From NCBI RefSeq assembly GCF_010448835.1, contig NZ_CP048409.1, forward strand, positions 1,178,001-1,242,000: a stretch of DNA of 64,000 bases, written 5' to 3'. Source of the stretch: Draconibacterium halophilum (GTDB taxonomy: Bacteria > Bacteroidota > Bacteroidia > Bacteroidales > Prolixibacteraceae). Numbering within the stretch: position 1 is the first letter of the stretch; each line of letters begins with the position of its first letter. Of this stretch, positions 1 to 8,172 are shown one piece after another. The notes beneath the pieces are model-generated. The model saw only the letters and a list, made by a program, of their open reading frames with translations, had not been told where the DNA came from and made no database searches. A program made the translations under genes and the position numbers.

Positions 1-74
1 TGCTTAGTTCTTTCAAAGGAATCACTTTGCGGGAAATGACAGCCAAATCAAACTATTAGTACCTAATGGCTCGT

Positions 75-206
75 GACTACAGCTCTTTCAGAGCGATGAT
101 TGAATTCATGGAAATACACAGGGCGTTACCCTGTGTTATTGCTTAAGCACCTTTGGTGCTACTTATCTGACAGTTGGATTTTAAAATCCCTCACAGTTGC
201 CAATTT
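75..206. repeat. 132-bp direct repeat, left copy, flanking IS200-like transposase
   Basis: This block recurs almost unchanged at 809-940. It contains several short palindromes: gctct/agagc (82-94), acacaggg/ccctgtgt (116-123 with 129-136), agcacc/ggtgct (146-151 with 155-160) and the self-complementary ggattttaaaatcc (176-189). Such folded flanks are what REP-associated tyrosine transposases are thought to recognise. Between 207 and 357 lie two more hairpins, ggctat/atagcc (260-265 with 277-282) and gccct/agggc (317-321 with 325-329), just before the transposase start. Confidence 0.85.
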
Positions 207-357
207 GAAGTAGACATATTTTATGATACATAAAATGCAAAGATTTATTGCTAAATTGAGGCTATCGGAGTTAAAATAGCCCAACGCCCTATGAAATAAA
301 AGTAGAATCGAACATCGCCCTGAAAGGGCATAAGAATAAACACATAAAAACACAATT

Positions 358-810
358 ATGCCTCAATCACTATCAAAAGTTTACACCCACATTACATTCA
401 GCACCAAAAACAGACAAAACTTAATCGACACCGAAATTGAACAACGTCTTTTTAATTATCTGGGTGGTATTTGCAAAGGTCTCGATTGTTTTCCGGTTCA
501 AATAGGAGGATTTAAAAATCATATACATATACTATGTACGTTGGCTCGGGGTACAACACAGTCAATTCTGCTCGAAAAGCTAAAAAAGGAATCATCGAAA
601 TGGATAAAAACCGTTGATACAAAATACCATAATTTTTATTGGCAACACGGTTATGGTATTTTTTCTGTTAACCCATCAGAAATTAATATTGTTGAAGAAT
701 ATATACTAAAACAAGCCGAACACCACAAAACCAAAACCTTTGAAGAAGAATTTCGCGCCTTTCTAAAGAAGTATAAGGTAGTGTATGATGAAAGATATGT
801 TTGGGATTGA
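358..810 (+). CDS. IS200/IS605-like transposase (RAYT, Y1_Tnp family)
   Basis: A 150-residue single-domain Y1 transposase, the usual length for IS200-like TnpA and REP-associated tyrosine transposases. These HUH enzymes cut and rejoin single-stranded DNA at hairpins. Visible motifs are the metal-binding His pair in KNHIHILCTL (about residues 53-62), the family block YWQHGYGIFSVN, and the helix YILKQAEHHK near residue 121, whose Tyr is the likely nucleophile. The C-terminal YDERYVWD is also typical. No tnpB-like gene accompanies it. It is flanked by 132-bp repeats with hairpins, and its stop codon overlaps the first two bases of the right repeat. That favours a RAYT-type domesticated unit over a plain insertion sequence, though IS200 cannot be excluded. 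Confidence 0.88.
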   Translation: MPQSLSKVYTHITFSTKNRQNLIDTEIEQRLFNYLGGICKGLDCFPVQIGGFKNHIHILCTLARGTTQSILLEKLKKESSKWIKTVDTKYHNFYWQHGYGIFSVNPSEINIVEEYILKQAEHHKTKTFEEEFRAFLKKYKVVYDERYVWD

Positions 811-940
811 CTACAGCTCTTTCAGAGCGATGATTGAATGAATGTATATACACAGGGTGTTACCCTGTGTTATTGCTTAAGCACCGTCGGTGCTACTTAT
901 CTGACAGTTGGATTTTAAAATCCCTCGCAGTTGCCGATTT
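809..940. repeat. 132-bp direct repeat, right copy
   Basis: Near-identical partner of 75-206. The hairpin acacaggg/ccctgtgt (850-857 with 863-870) is kept. In the agcacc/ggtgct hairpin the loop changes from ttt to gtc while the stem is intact, which suggests the folded structure is what matters. The repeat begins inside the stop codon of the transposase. Confidence 0.85.
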
Positions 941-1025
941 ATAATTGCTACTTTTTTAGGTAAACAAACAGCAAAACATAAAGCTTTACTTTTTCCAGCC
1001 CCTAACTGTGTCAGGCAAAAAAGAG

Positions 1026-1058
1026 CGGGGCTGTATATTCTTTATTTATACAGCCCCG
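1026..1058 (-). terminator. Rho-independent terminator after the YhhQ-like gene
   Basis: A perfect 12-bp stem (1026-1037 with 1047-1058) with a nine-base loop lies 25 bases beyond the stop of the minus-strand gene. On the minus strand a run of six T follows within a few bases. On the plus strand tttt follows the stem, so it may act in both directions. Confidence 0.8.
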
Positions 1059-1083
1059 TTTTCTATTTTGCTTTTATAGTTAT

Positions 1084-1788
1084 TTATTCCATCCAAAACC
1101 GGTTGCGTTTGTAGATCTTCTTCCCCCAGTAAACAAAAGGCGTATCGGCGGCAGCTACAATCCATTTCAGGAAATAGGTGGTTAGCAGAATTTCAAGCAA
1201 CACCGGCCATTCGTAAACGCCCCAAAAGGCAATGGCAACAAAAACAACACTGTCTATTAGTTGCGAAACCATAGTACTGAGGTTATTACGCAGCCAGATC
1301 TGGTTGTCTTTCGAAAAACGTTTTTTCCAGAAATGGTAGGCCCACACATCGTGACGCTGCGATAACAGGTAGGCAGCCAGACTGGCAACAGCAATACGCG
1401 GCATCAGGCTGAAGATGGTACTTGTAGCTTCATGAGTTATACCGGCAAATTCGTCGCCTTCCAATGGCAGAAACTCCAGTGCCAGGTTCATCAGCAGGGT
1501 CATGGAAATAAGGCTAAAGAACCCGATCCATACAGCCTTTTTGGCTTCCTCCTTTCCGTAGTTCTCCGATAAAATATCGGTAACCAAAAACGAGGTAGCA
1601 TAAACAATATTTCCGAGTGTGGCCACCAGCCCAAACAGCTCAACGGTTTGTATTACCTGAATGTTGGCAACAATTACCGAGATGGGAATCCACATTACCA
1701 ATCCCCATTTACCGAATAAACGGTAAGCTAAAATAATTAGCAGAAAATTTGCCAGCAGCATGGCCAGCCATAACAATTCGTTTTGCAT
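1084..1788 (-). CDS. Queuosine precursor transporter, YhhQ family
   Basis: A 234-residue polytopic inner-membrane protein with about six hydrophobic segments. It matches the YhhQ/QPTR (VUT) family, which imports queuosine precursors such as preQ0 or preQ1 for tRNA modification. Recognisable blocks are the segment ANIQVIQTVELFGLVATLGN, the following YATSFLVTDILSENYG (about residues 63-78) with its charged DxxSExYG turn, SQLIDSVVFVAIAF (about 177-190), and the C-terminal DTPFVYW. Length is normal for the family. The gene stands alone on the minus strand and ends at a strong terminator. Substrate preference cannot be read from sequence. Confidence 0.88.
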   Translation of the reverse strand: MQNELLWLAMLLANFLLIILAYRLFGKWGLVMWIPISVIVANIQVIQTVELFGLVATLGNIVYATSFLVTDILSENYGKEEAKKAVWIGFFSLISMTLLMNLALEFLPLEGDEFAGITHEATSTIFSLMPRIAVASLAAYLLSQRHDVWAYHFWKKRFSKDNQIWLRNNLSTMVSQLIDSVVFVAIAFWGVYEWPVLLEILLTTYFLKWIVAAADTPFVYWGKKIYKRNRFWME

Positions 1789-2354
1789 TTTTTTAATTCT
1801 TTTATGTGCAGGGTGATGCCACCTGCGCAGTTCGTACTCTTAATTTTGGCCTGCAAATGTAATGGAAAAAGCTGAATATCAAAAAATAAGAGTCCTACTT
1901 AAAAGTTTCTTTACGTCATTCTGAACTTGTTTCAGAATCTAAATAATTTTGCTTTTCTAAATCATTAGTCCTGCAAAACTTAAAGATTGCTTCTCCTCCA
2001 ATTAGCGGATCGCAATGACGCATAATTCAATGGATTTACAGGGAGTGACTCCCACACACTATCGTCATTGCGAGAGTCCGCCAAAATTTTGTTTTTGCCA
2101 TAATGAGGTAATGACAGATTATGCAGGGGTGTCATTTCGAATGAGGGAAACGAATGAGAATTGAAAATCAGCGGAGCTAAATCTGTTCCTTTTGTGAAAG
2201 ATTTCTCCTCATTCTTCGTCGAAATGACAATAATGCATAAAGTGGTATTTTGCTCATATTTAACGACTTATTAAAATCTGTCATTGGCAACGTAGTGAAG
2301 CAATCTGTTTATCTTCGATTACTTAATCCGAACAACAGTGTTTGAAAAAGCTCC
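1789..2354. other. 566-bp intergenic region built of degenerate inverted repeats
   Basis: No plausible gene is visible. The region holds mirrored copies of short words. gcggat-cgcaatgacg (2005-2020) faces cgtcattgcg with a following gtccgc (2063-2080), with a small hairpin at 2041-2053 between them. Further on, gtcatttcga (2131-2140) is exactly inverted at 2219-2228, enclosing gaatgag/ctcattc words. These arrangements resemble short non-autonomous dispersed repeats (MITE/REP-like). Copy number elsewhere in the genome is not visible here. Confidence 0.6.
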
Positions 2355-3428
2355 TTACTTTGAAACACTTTTCAAAATACTTAAAGTCTTTTCATTCACC
2401 TTTCCAAACAACGAAACTCCTGAGGCTCCGTTTTTAAGGGCAACACGAATTCCTTCTTCCAGCTCTTCATCCGATTTAAAATCGGGTAAATACAGACCGG
2501 CATAAATTGGGAATTTACCGCAAAGGAAATGCATTCCTTCTTCAACAGCGTCGCCAATCCAGCTTACTGTTTCACGGTAAAAACCGTGGTAGATCATCGG
2601 GCAAACGGCATCGAGGTTCCAGTTGGTCCAGTCCTGGCGTACAATACGGCGTGCTATTTCCGGTGTTGGGAAAACCGCTGCGGTAATTGGCTTGTTGTGC
2701 GCGTGTGCAATTTCTGCCAGATGGTTCACAATGTTGTTTACCTGCTCGTAACGGTATTTCCGCCATGCCGGGCTCTGATCCGGATGTTCCATCTCTAGCG
2801 GATCTTTACCGGTTTTCTTTTTAAAATTCTCGCGGCAGGTATCGCAGTAGCAAAAATCGTATTCGGGCAATTCCTGGCTTTGATCGATACCGTAATTGTC
2901 CCACAGGTTTACCGGCAGAATGACATCGCAGTAGCGCACATAATCAAGGTGAAGGCCATCTATATAGTCTTTTTTCAGAATCTCGGTTGACAGTTGTGCC
3001 AGGTATTCTTTTACTTCCGGTTTCGAAGGACACAGCCAGCGGTAATAACCCACATACGGAGGATTGGTGGCACATGATTTTCCATCGCGACTAACGGCAT
3101 ACCATTCCGGGTGACTTTCCAGCAGCTCTTTTTCGCCACGGTTCATGGTCCACATCCAGCGGTGTGTTTCCAGTCCGGCCTTTTTAGCGATACGGAAATG
3201 GCGTTCGCTGTCGTGCTCGAAAAACATGCCGCGCACACCGGCTTCGTAATAACTGCTGTATTTCTTTTGCAGATCTTCGTCTGTTTCCTCATGATTTGGA
3301 TTTTCCCAAACCCAGTGTTTCAAACCTTGTTCAGCTGCAGCTGGTTTTGCTTCGCCGGCACAGGCGCCTGCCACTGTAAGGCCCATCCCGGCCAGCATTG
3401 TGGTTTTAATAAAATCTCTTTTATTCAT
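2355..3428 (-). CDS. Secreted GHL10-like (family 10-like) glycosyl hydrolase
   Basis: A 357-residue protein with an N-terminal export signal (MNKRDFIKTTMLAGMGLTVA then Ala/Gly-rich), similar to the signals of Bacteroidota periplasmic glycoside hydrolases. The body looks like a TIM-barrel of the hypothetical glycosyl hydrolase-like GHL10/DUF187 type. Key blocks are DGLHLDYVRYCD (about residues 156-167), where the Asp/Arg-Tyr motif is typical, FCYCDTCRENF with its Cys pair, the Asp at VCPMIYHGFY and the C-terminal GASGVSLFG. The substrate is unknown. The gene starts 11 bases after the CBM9-like gene ends, so the two are probably cotranscribed. Confidence 0.7.
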   Translation of the reverse strand: MNKRDFIKTTMLAGMGLTVAGACAGEAKPAAAEQGLKHWVWENPNHEETDEDLQKKYSSYYEAGVRGMFFEHDSERHFRIAKKAGLETHRWMWTMNRGEKELLESHPEWYAVSRDGKSCATNPPYVGYYRWLCPSKPEVKEYLAQLSTEILKKDYIDGLHLDYVRYCDVILPVNLWDNYGIDQSQELPEYDFCYCDTCRENFKKKTGKDPLEMEHPDQSPAWRKYRYEQVNNIVNHLAEIAHAHNKPITAAVFPTPEIARRIVRQDWTNWNLDAVCPMIYHGFYRETVSWIGDAVEEGMHFLCGKFPIYAGLYLPDFKSDEELEEGIRVALKNGASGVSLFGKVNEKTLSILKSVSK

Positions 3429-3439
3429 CGCTAAATTGT

Positions 3440-4561
3440 TTAGTTGTCAGTATGTTTTTGTATTAAGCCATCCGGATTAATCGAGATCATCAGGCCGTTG
3501 TTGGTTTTTAAAGTTGCGATATATGTTTTTCCCGAGGCGTTCATTTCCAGCGAGAAATTGGTGTTGTTCTCTTTTCCGTTTGCTTGAATTCCAAGTGTGG
3601 CAAGGTTGTTACAAAATGTCTTATGCTCACGCCGATAATCGCGTTGTGCATAAAACACATGCCACAGATGTTGGGCCAGCAACTCCTCCTCGGGCAGTTG
3701 AAATGCTGCAACTTTTGATTTTGGCAATTCTGATGAAAACCTGATAAGTCCCCAGCGTTCAGGGTAATGCATATTAATTACGCCCTGCGGACTCCACACC
3801 CAGTTATTTTCAGGTATTAATTTACCATCGTCGTTGGTTTTTCGCGTGTATTTCCCATCAATAATTTCTGTTTGCCACTGTACCCGCGAAAAGTTGATTT
3901 TCCAAATGTCGCCTGCTCTCGGCTGAATAAAAGTTCCATCGGTGGTAAGCGATGCAAAAGGAATGGCCATTTCAACACACCATTTTTTATCGGTGTCGGT
4001 CGGGTCATTTAGCGTGCCATCCAAATAAATGGCGCTTTTAAAACCTTTGGCGTTCCATTCAATGTCAGCCTTTCCACCATTACGGTAAGGTTTATCCAGA
4101 AAGAGGTCGAATAAAGTGTTTTGGGCGTTCACCTCAAATTCGTAATAATTATGCGTGTCGCCATCGGGATCGATAAACACCTCAAAATCATTTTCGTGGT
4201 AAACGATCATGTCCTGTTTATCGTAGTAAGCCCAAATATGTTCTTCCTCCAATTCAGCAAAAATATACAGGTTGTCAGCGTCCCATAACATTTTTATATG
4301 TGTGCGATAAGTTGGATGAGGCATGTTCTCTCCTTGAATATCTATGAATTCGGAAGTCCACGCAGCATTCTTCCATACCGGTTCGTTGGCTTGCCCGTCA
4401 ATTTTTATTGTATCCCGGCTTTGCCCTGCTGTATAGGTGTTTGGAGGTGTGAACAAGTGGGTATGCTTTCCCCATTGTGCTTGTGCTGACAAGCTCAAGT
4501 TGCTGATTATGAAAAGTGTAAGGAAGACTGCATCCCTGATAATACGCATAGATTTAATCAC
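3440..4561 (-). CDS. Secreted carbohydrate-binding family 9-like protein
   Basis: A 373-residue protein with a signal peptide (hydrophobic FLTLFIISNLSLSAQAQ). It resembles CBM9-like (CBM9_1) domain proteins common in Bacteroidota: IKIDGQANEPVWKNAAWT opens the domain, followed by TYRTHIKMLWDADNLYIFAE, NDFEVFIDPDGDTHNYYEFE and WSPQGVINMHYPERWG. These proteins are thought to bind sugars at the cell surface or in the periplasm; catalytic activity is not established. A second in-frame ATG (MRIIRD, residue 5) is an alternative start. It is the first gene of a two-gene unit with the GHL10-like gene. Confidence 0.75.
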   Translation of the reverse strand: MIKSMRIIRDAVFLTLFIISNLSLSAQAQWGKHTHLFTPPNTYTAGQSRDTIKIDGQANEPVWKNAAWTSEFIDIQGENMPHPTYRTHIKMLWDADNLYIFAELEEEHIWAYYDKQDMIVYHENDFEVFIDPDGDTHNYYEFEVNAQNTLFDLFLDKPYRNGGKADIEWNAKGFKSAIYLDGTLNDPTDTDKKWCVEMAIPFASLTTDGTFIQPRAGDIWKINFSRVQWQTEIIDGKYTRKTNDDGKLIPENNWVWSPQGVINMHYPERWGLIRFSSELPKSKVAAFQLPEEELLAQHLWHVFYAQRDYRREHKTFCNNLATLGIQANGKENNTNFSLEMNASGKTYIATLKTNNGLMISINPDGLIQKHTDN

Positions 4562-4583
4562 TATTAATGTCGGACAATAACGA

Positions 4584-4591
4584 CAAAAATA
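4584..4591 (-). promoter_or_regulatory. Possible -7 box upstream of the CBM9-like gene
   Basis: On the minus strand the bases read TATTTTTG, fitting the Bacteroidota consensus TAnnTTTG, 23 bases before the start codon. No well-spaced -33 TTTG is visible, so this is a weak call. Confidence 0.3.
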
Positions 4592-4644
4592 TCGAAAATA
4601 TTATCAAGAGAGGCAGGTCTTTTTAAAAAAATTAAGAATAAGGC

Positions 4645-5127
4645 TTATTTTATTTCTACTTCGCGCGTAATGTATTCGGCGTAATCTTTGATTATTGGAT
4701 CGTATTGTTCGTGGAATAATTCTGATGTAACCATAAAATCGGCCGTAGAACGGTTTGATGCTGTTGGAATGTTGTATAAAACCGTAATACGCAGCAATGC
4801 TTTTACGTCAACATCGTGTGGTTGTGGTTGCATAGGATCCCAAAAGAAGATGAGCATATCAATATTTCCTTCGCAGATGAGGGCGCCTAGCTGTTGGTCG
4901 CCACCCAGAGGACCCGATTTCAGCCGTGTTATAGTTGGCGGTACGGTGCCATGCTGGTGGCAGCTTGCAGCAAGTGCCTCTTCAACCATTTTGCCGGTTG
5001 TACCTGTGCAGATCAAGTCGTGTTGAACCAGTTCTTTCCAGTTGAAAGAAACCCATTCCATTATATCTTTTTTGCGGTTATCGTGTGCTACGATCGCTAT
5101 ATTCTTTTTCCTTTTCATTGTTTTCAT
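4645..5127 (-). CDS. mgsA: Methylglyoxal synthase
   Basis: A 160-residue cytoplasmic enzyme converting dihydroxyacetone phosphate to methylglyoxal and phosphate, a bypass of lower glycolysis used when sugar phosphates accumulate. The family is clear: IAIVAHDNRKKDIMEWV at the N-terminus, the phosphate-binding CTGTTGKMV, the active-site block SGPLGGDQQLGALI with the conserved Asp, then DPMQPQPHDVDVKALLRI and YNIPTASNRSTADF. Length is normal. The first few residues (MKTMKRKK) leave the exact start open; the second Met is an alternative. It stands alone, with a possible TACATTTG -7 box 44 bases upstream. Confidence 0.95.
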   Translation of the reverse strand: MKTMKRKKNIAIVAHDNRKKDIMEWVSFNWKELVQHDLICTGTTGKMVEEALAASCHQHGTVPPTITRLKSGPLGGDQQLGALICEGNIDMLIFFWDPMQPQPHDVDVKALLRITVLYNIPTASNRSTADFMVTSELFHEQYDPIIKDYAEYITREVEIK

Positions 5128-5439
5128 GTTTTTGCATTCAGTAAACTAATATTGAATGTTATTTTCGCTTCAAATGTAGACTGTTTTTAAATAGGAAATG
5201 CGGAAAAACATGTTTTGTAACATTAATATGGCTCAAATTTAATTTCTACATGCAAAATCAACATCCTGCTTAACGTTTGCGTAATACCGATGTGAAATCA
5301 GGATGAGTCTTATCTCATCCAATTTCCGTTTTCAATCGGCATTAACTCCCGAAGAAATTCGGGACAGGCTATTGTAATTCCAGTATTTCGCTTAAGGCTC
5401 ACACTGAAAAACAATTGGTATAACCTTCTGAATTATTGG
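5128..5439. other. Intergenic region between glmM and mgsA
   Basis: No gene is visible in these 312 bases. It holds the mgsA promoter candidate and a small hairpin ggatgag/ctcatcc (5301-5307 with 5314-5320) without a T-run, so a terminator for glmM is not convincing. Confidence 0.5.
5171..5178 (-). promoter_or_regulatory. Possible -7 box for mgsA
   Basis: TACATTTG on the minus strand matches TAnnTTTG and lies 44 bases before the start codon. The -33 element is not obvious. Confidence 0.35.
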
Positions 5440-6822
5440 TTATAAAAGGCTTTTCATTTCTTCTATCATTTTCTGAGCCAGTTTATCTGCTTCTGCACTT
5501 GATTTTGCTTCCGCATAAATCCGAATGATCGGTTCGGTATTCGATTTTCGCAAGTGAATCCACGATTCGGCAAAATCAATTTTTACCCCGTCGGTGGCGG
5601 TTACTTCCTCGTGTGCATACTTCTCTTTCATTTGAATAAGAATGTTATCCACATCGATATCTGGTGTCATTTCAATTTTATTCTTCGAGATAAAATAGTC
5701 GGGATAGGTTTTCCGTAGCTCCGAACATTTAAGGCCTGATTTGGCCAGGTGAGTTAAGAAAAGTGCCGCTCCAACCAAGGCATCGCGACCACTGTGGCTG
5801 GCCGGATATATAATTCCGCCGTTGCCTTCGCCACCGATAACGGCATTCGTTTCGCGCATTTTGGCCACAACATTCACTTCTCCAACCATGCCGGCCGAGT
5901 AACTCTGACCGTGTTTTTCTGTAACATCGCGTAGTGCCCGACTTGATGATAAATTAGAAACCGTATTTCCCGGAGTTTGGCTTAATACAAAATCGGCAAC
6001 AGCTACCAGTGTATATTCTTCGTTGAACATACTGCCGTCTTCGTTAATAATTACCAAACGATCAACATCAGGATCGACAACAAAACCTACATCCACTTTA
6101 TTCTTACTAATAATTTCGGCTGTTTCTACCAGATTTTCAGGGATTGGCTCTGGTGTATGCGCAAAATGCCCTGTCGGTTCGCAGTTAATTTCAACAATGT
6201 TTTTTATGCCGAGTGCTTTAAAAAGTGCGGGCATGGCAACTCCTCCAACCGAGTTCACGGCATCAACTGCTACGGAGAAGTTGGCTTTTTTAATGGCTTC
6301 TACGTCAACCAAATCGAGATCTAAAACGTGTTGTACGTGTATATCTGTATAGTCTTTTTCTACCACTGTTCCCAGATCGTCTACTTCTGCAAAACTAAAA
6401 TCTTCAGCATCGGCCAATGCCAGTACTTTTGCTCCTTCTGCGGCATCGAGAAATTCGCCGGCAGCGTTCAGTAGTTTTAATGCATTCCATTGTTTCGGAT
6501 TATGACTTGCCGTGAGGATAATTCCGCCATCGGCTTTTTCTTCAGTAACGGCAATTTCGGTAGTTGGGGTGGTTGCCAGCCCGATATTTACCACGTTGCA
6601 TCCCATTCCTGAGAGTGTTGAAACCACAATTGATGCTACCATTTCTCCCGAAATTCGTGCATCGCGGCCAACCACAACTGTAATTTTTTCTTTGTTTGCT
6701 TTTTCTTTAGCCCACGTAGTGTAGGCTGCAGTAAATTTAACTACGTCGAGCGGACTTAGCCCTTCGCCCGGTTTTCCTCCAATGGTGCCTCGTATTCCCG
6801 AGATCGATTTTATTAATGTCAT
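5440..6822 (-). CDS. glmM: Phosphoglucosamine mutase / phosphohexomutase
   Basis: A 460-residue alpha-D-phosphohexomutase. GlmM interconverts glucosamine 6- and 1-phosphate for UDP-GlcNAc and cell-wall synthesis. All four family loops are present: the phosphoserine loop TASHNPKQWNALK (about residues 102-114), the metal loop DPDVDRLV (about 247-254), the sugar loop GGEGNGGIIYP (about 333-343) and the phosphate loop RKSNTEPIIRIYAE near the C-terminus. GEGN and SNTEP fit the Bacteroidota GlmM/ManB-like group, so phosphomannomutase activity is a possible alternative. The start ISGIRGTIGG is typical. It is a single gene. Confidence 0.88.
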   Translation of the reverse strand: MTLIKSISGIRGTIGGKPGEGLSPLDVVKFTAAYTTWAKEKANKEKITVVVGRDARISGEMVASIVVSTLSGMGCNVVNIGLATTPTTEIAVTEEKADGGIILTASHNPKQWNALKLLNAAGEFLDAAEGAKVLALADAEDFSFAEVDDLGTVVEKDYTDIHVQHVLDLDLVDVEAIKKANFSVAVDAVNSVGGVAMPALFKALGIKNIVEINCEPTGHFAHTPEPIPENLVETAEIISKNKVDVGFVVDPDVDRLVIINEDGSMFNEEYTLVAVADFVLSQTPGNTVSNLSSSRALRDVTEKHGQSYSAGMVGEVNVVAKMRETNAVIGGEGNGGIIYPASHSGRDALVGAALFLTHLAKSGLKCSELRKTYPDYFISKNKIEMTPDIDVDNILIQMKEKYAHEEVTATDGVKIDFAESWIHLRKSNTEPIIRIYAEAKSSAEADKLAQKMIEEMKSLL

Positions 6823-6902
6823 AATCTAATGTTCAGTTTGAGCTGTAAAGATAGAAAGTCAATCTTGAATTTTTGGGAAAAACGACAAGATTGTAAACTG
6901 AT

Positions 6903-7580
6903 TTAATCCAATTCTTCCAATTCGCGAAGTGTTGCTTTTAATTTTTTTGTGTAGTTGCCGTAGAGTTTTCGAAATCCCCAGCGAAGGAAAAAGAAAATGC
7001 CGCCACCGAATAGCACAACAATCAGAACCGATATTACGAATGCTAAAATGAGCTTACTTGTTTCAATGTCGGTGAACTGAAGGCCTTGTAGTTCAGCATT
7101 GTGATTTAATCCTTCGTACATTCCTGTGGTAAATGCCGATGCCATCGCAAGCAACATACTTGCCAGAGCAAGGTAGAAAAGGCGTTGGTAAAGAATCAGT
7201 GTCTCTATAATTTTTTTGAGAGTGCCCTTTAGATCGCAAGCAACATCACATTGTCGTTTAACCCGGTAATATTTGATAACAAAATAAAGGAAAGTGGTAA
7301 CAATAAGAACGTTGCCAAAAACAGCCAGGAAGAGCACCCAGTTTGGAATAGGCATTTCGCTGTAGTATTTCTCAATGGTTTCGGGCGAAAAGATAAAATC
7401 ATCGAAAGTAAAAAGCAGTATCAATCCCAATAAAACGACAAAACCTATTTTTATATTCCGGTCAATACGTTCAATCAGGCTTTTGGTACGTTTGCCGAGC
7501 ATAGTGTGCAACTGAATTTCATCCAGTTCTTTGGAGGGGGTCATTTGGCTCCATGTTTTTTTCAGTTCTTTTAATTCCAT
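6903..7580 (-). CDS. Membrane protein partner of an ECF sigma factor (possible anti-sigma)
   Basis: A 225-residue protein with an N-terminal cytoplasmic helix (MELKELKKTWSQMTPSKELD) and about four transmembrane segments (roughly residues 43-62, 82-104, 132-152 and 177-200), ending in a basic/acidic helix. The gene begins 5 bases after the ECF sigma gene stops, so the pair is an operon. Position and topology suggest control of the sigma factor, but no classical anti-sigma motif (such as the zinc HxxxCxxC) is visible. The role is therefore inferred from context only. Confidence 0.6.
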   Translation of the reverse strand: MELKELKKTWSQMTPSKELDEIQLHTMLGKRTKSLIERIDRNIKIGFVVLLGLILLFTFDDFIFSPETIEKYYSEMPIPNWVLFLAVFGNVLIVTTFLYFVIKYYRVKRQCDVACDLKGTLKKIIETLILYQRLFYLALASMLLAMASAFTTGMYEGLNHNAELQGLQFTDIETSKLILAFVISVLIVVLFGGGIFFFLRWGFRKLYGNYTKKLKATLRELEELD

Positions 7581-7585
7581 AACTA

Positions 7586-8074
7586 CTACTCTTCAGTTAC
7601 CATCAGTTTCTTCAACTTTTTCTTTATCCGGTTCATTTTTACCCGCACATAGTTTTGAGTGATACCGGTAATTTCTGCTATTTCCTCGTATTTTTTACTT
7701 TCGAGGTACAACAGCACGATCGACTTTTCGATTCCGGTAAGCTGCTGAATGGCTTTGTGCAATACTTTTATATTCTCTTCGGTTTCGGTATCGTACTTTT
7801 CTTCTTCAATCTGAAAATTTTCGTACGTCAGGCTATTTTGGTCAGGTCTTCTTTTACTTTTTTTGAAAGATGTAATAGCAGTATTAAGCGCTACACGGTA
7901 CATCCACGTTGAAACCTTTGATTCTCTTCTGAAATTGGGGTACGACTTCCAAAGCTGTACCACAATCTCCTGAAAAAGATCATTCCGGTCATCTTCCGTA
8001 TCGCAATAAATATTGCATACTTTGTGGATGATGCCCTGGTTTTTCTGGATTATGTGTAAGAATTCCTTTTCCAA
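7586..8074 (-). CDS. ECF-type RNA polymerase sigma factor (sigma-70 family)
   Basis: A 162-residue protein with the two domains of an extracytoplasmic function sigma factor. Region 2 (about residues 8-75) includes DDRNDLFQEIVVQLWKSYPN and STWMYRVALNTAITSFKK. Region 4 (about 105-158) includes LTGIEKSIVLLYLESKKYEE followed by IAEITGITQNYVRVKMNRIK, a helix-turn-helix for -35 recognition. It directs RNA polymerase to a small regulon. It is followed at once by a membrane gene that may hold it inactive. There is no SusC/FecR pair beside it, so it is not obviously one of the TonB-linked sigma factors. Confidence 0.92.
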   Translation of the reverse strand: MEKEFLHIIQKNQGIIHKVCNIYCDTEDDRNDLFQEIVVQLWKSYPNFRRESKVSTWMYRVALNTAITSFKKSKRRPDQNSLTYENFQIEEEKYDTETEENIKVLHKAIQQLTGIEKSIVLLYLESKKYEEIAEITGITQNYVRVKMNRIKKKLKKLMVTEE

Positions 8075-8172
8075 AATCGCTTTATTAGTAAGTGGTAGAG
8101 CGAATAATTACAATTTATGGTTAACAAACAGTTTTTGAGACGGTTAGATTATGAGATTTGATACTTTTGCAT

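Noticed and set aside
159..353. Minus-strand frame of 64 codons before the transposase
   Set aside because: It overlaps the repeat and the hairpins; composition looks like translated non-coding DNA.
908..1114. Plus-strand frame of 68 codons after the right repeat
   Set aside because: It runs through the repeat's hairpin and the terminator of the YhhQ-like gene and has no protein-like features.
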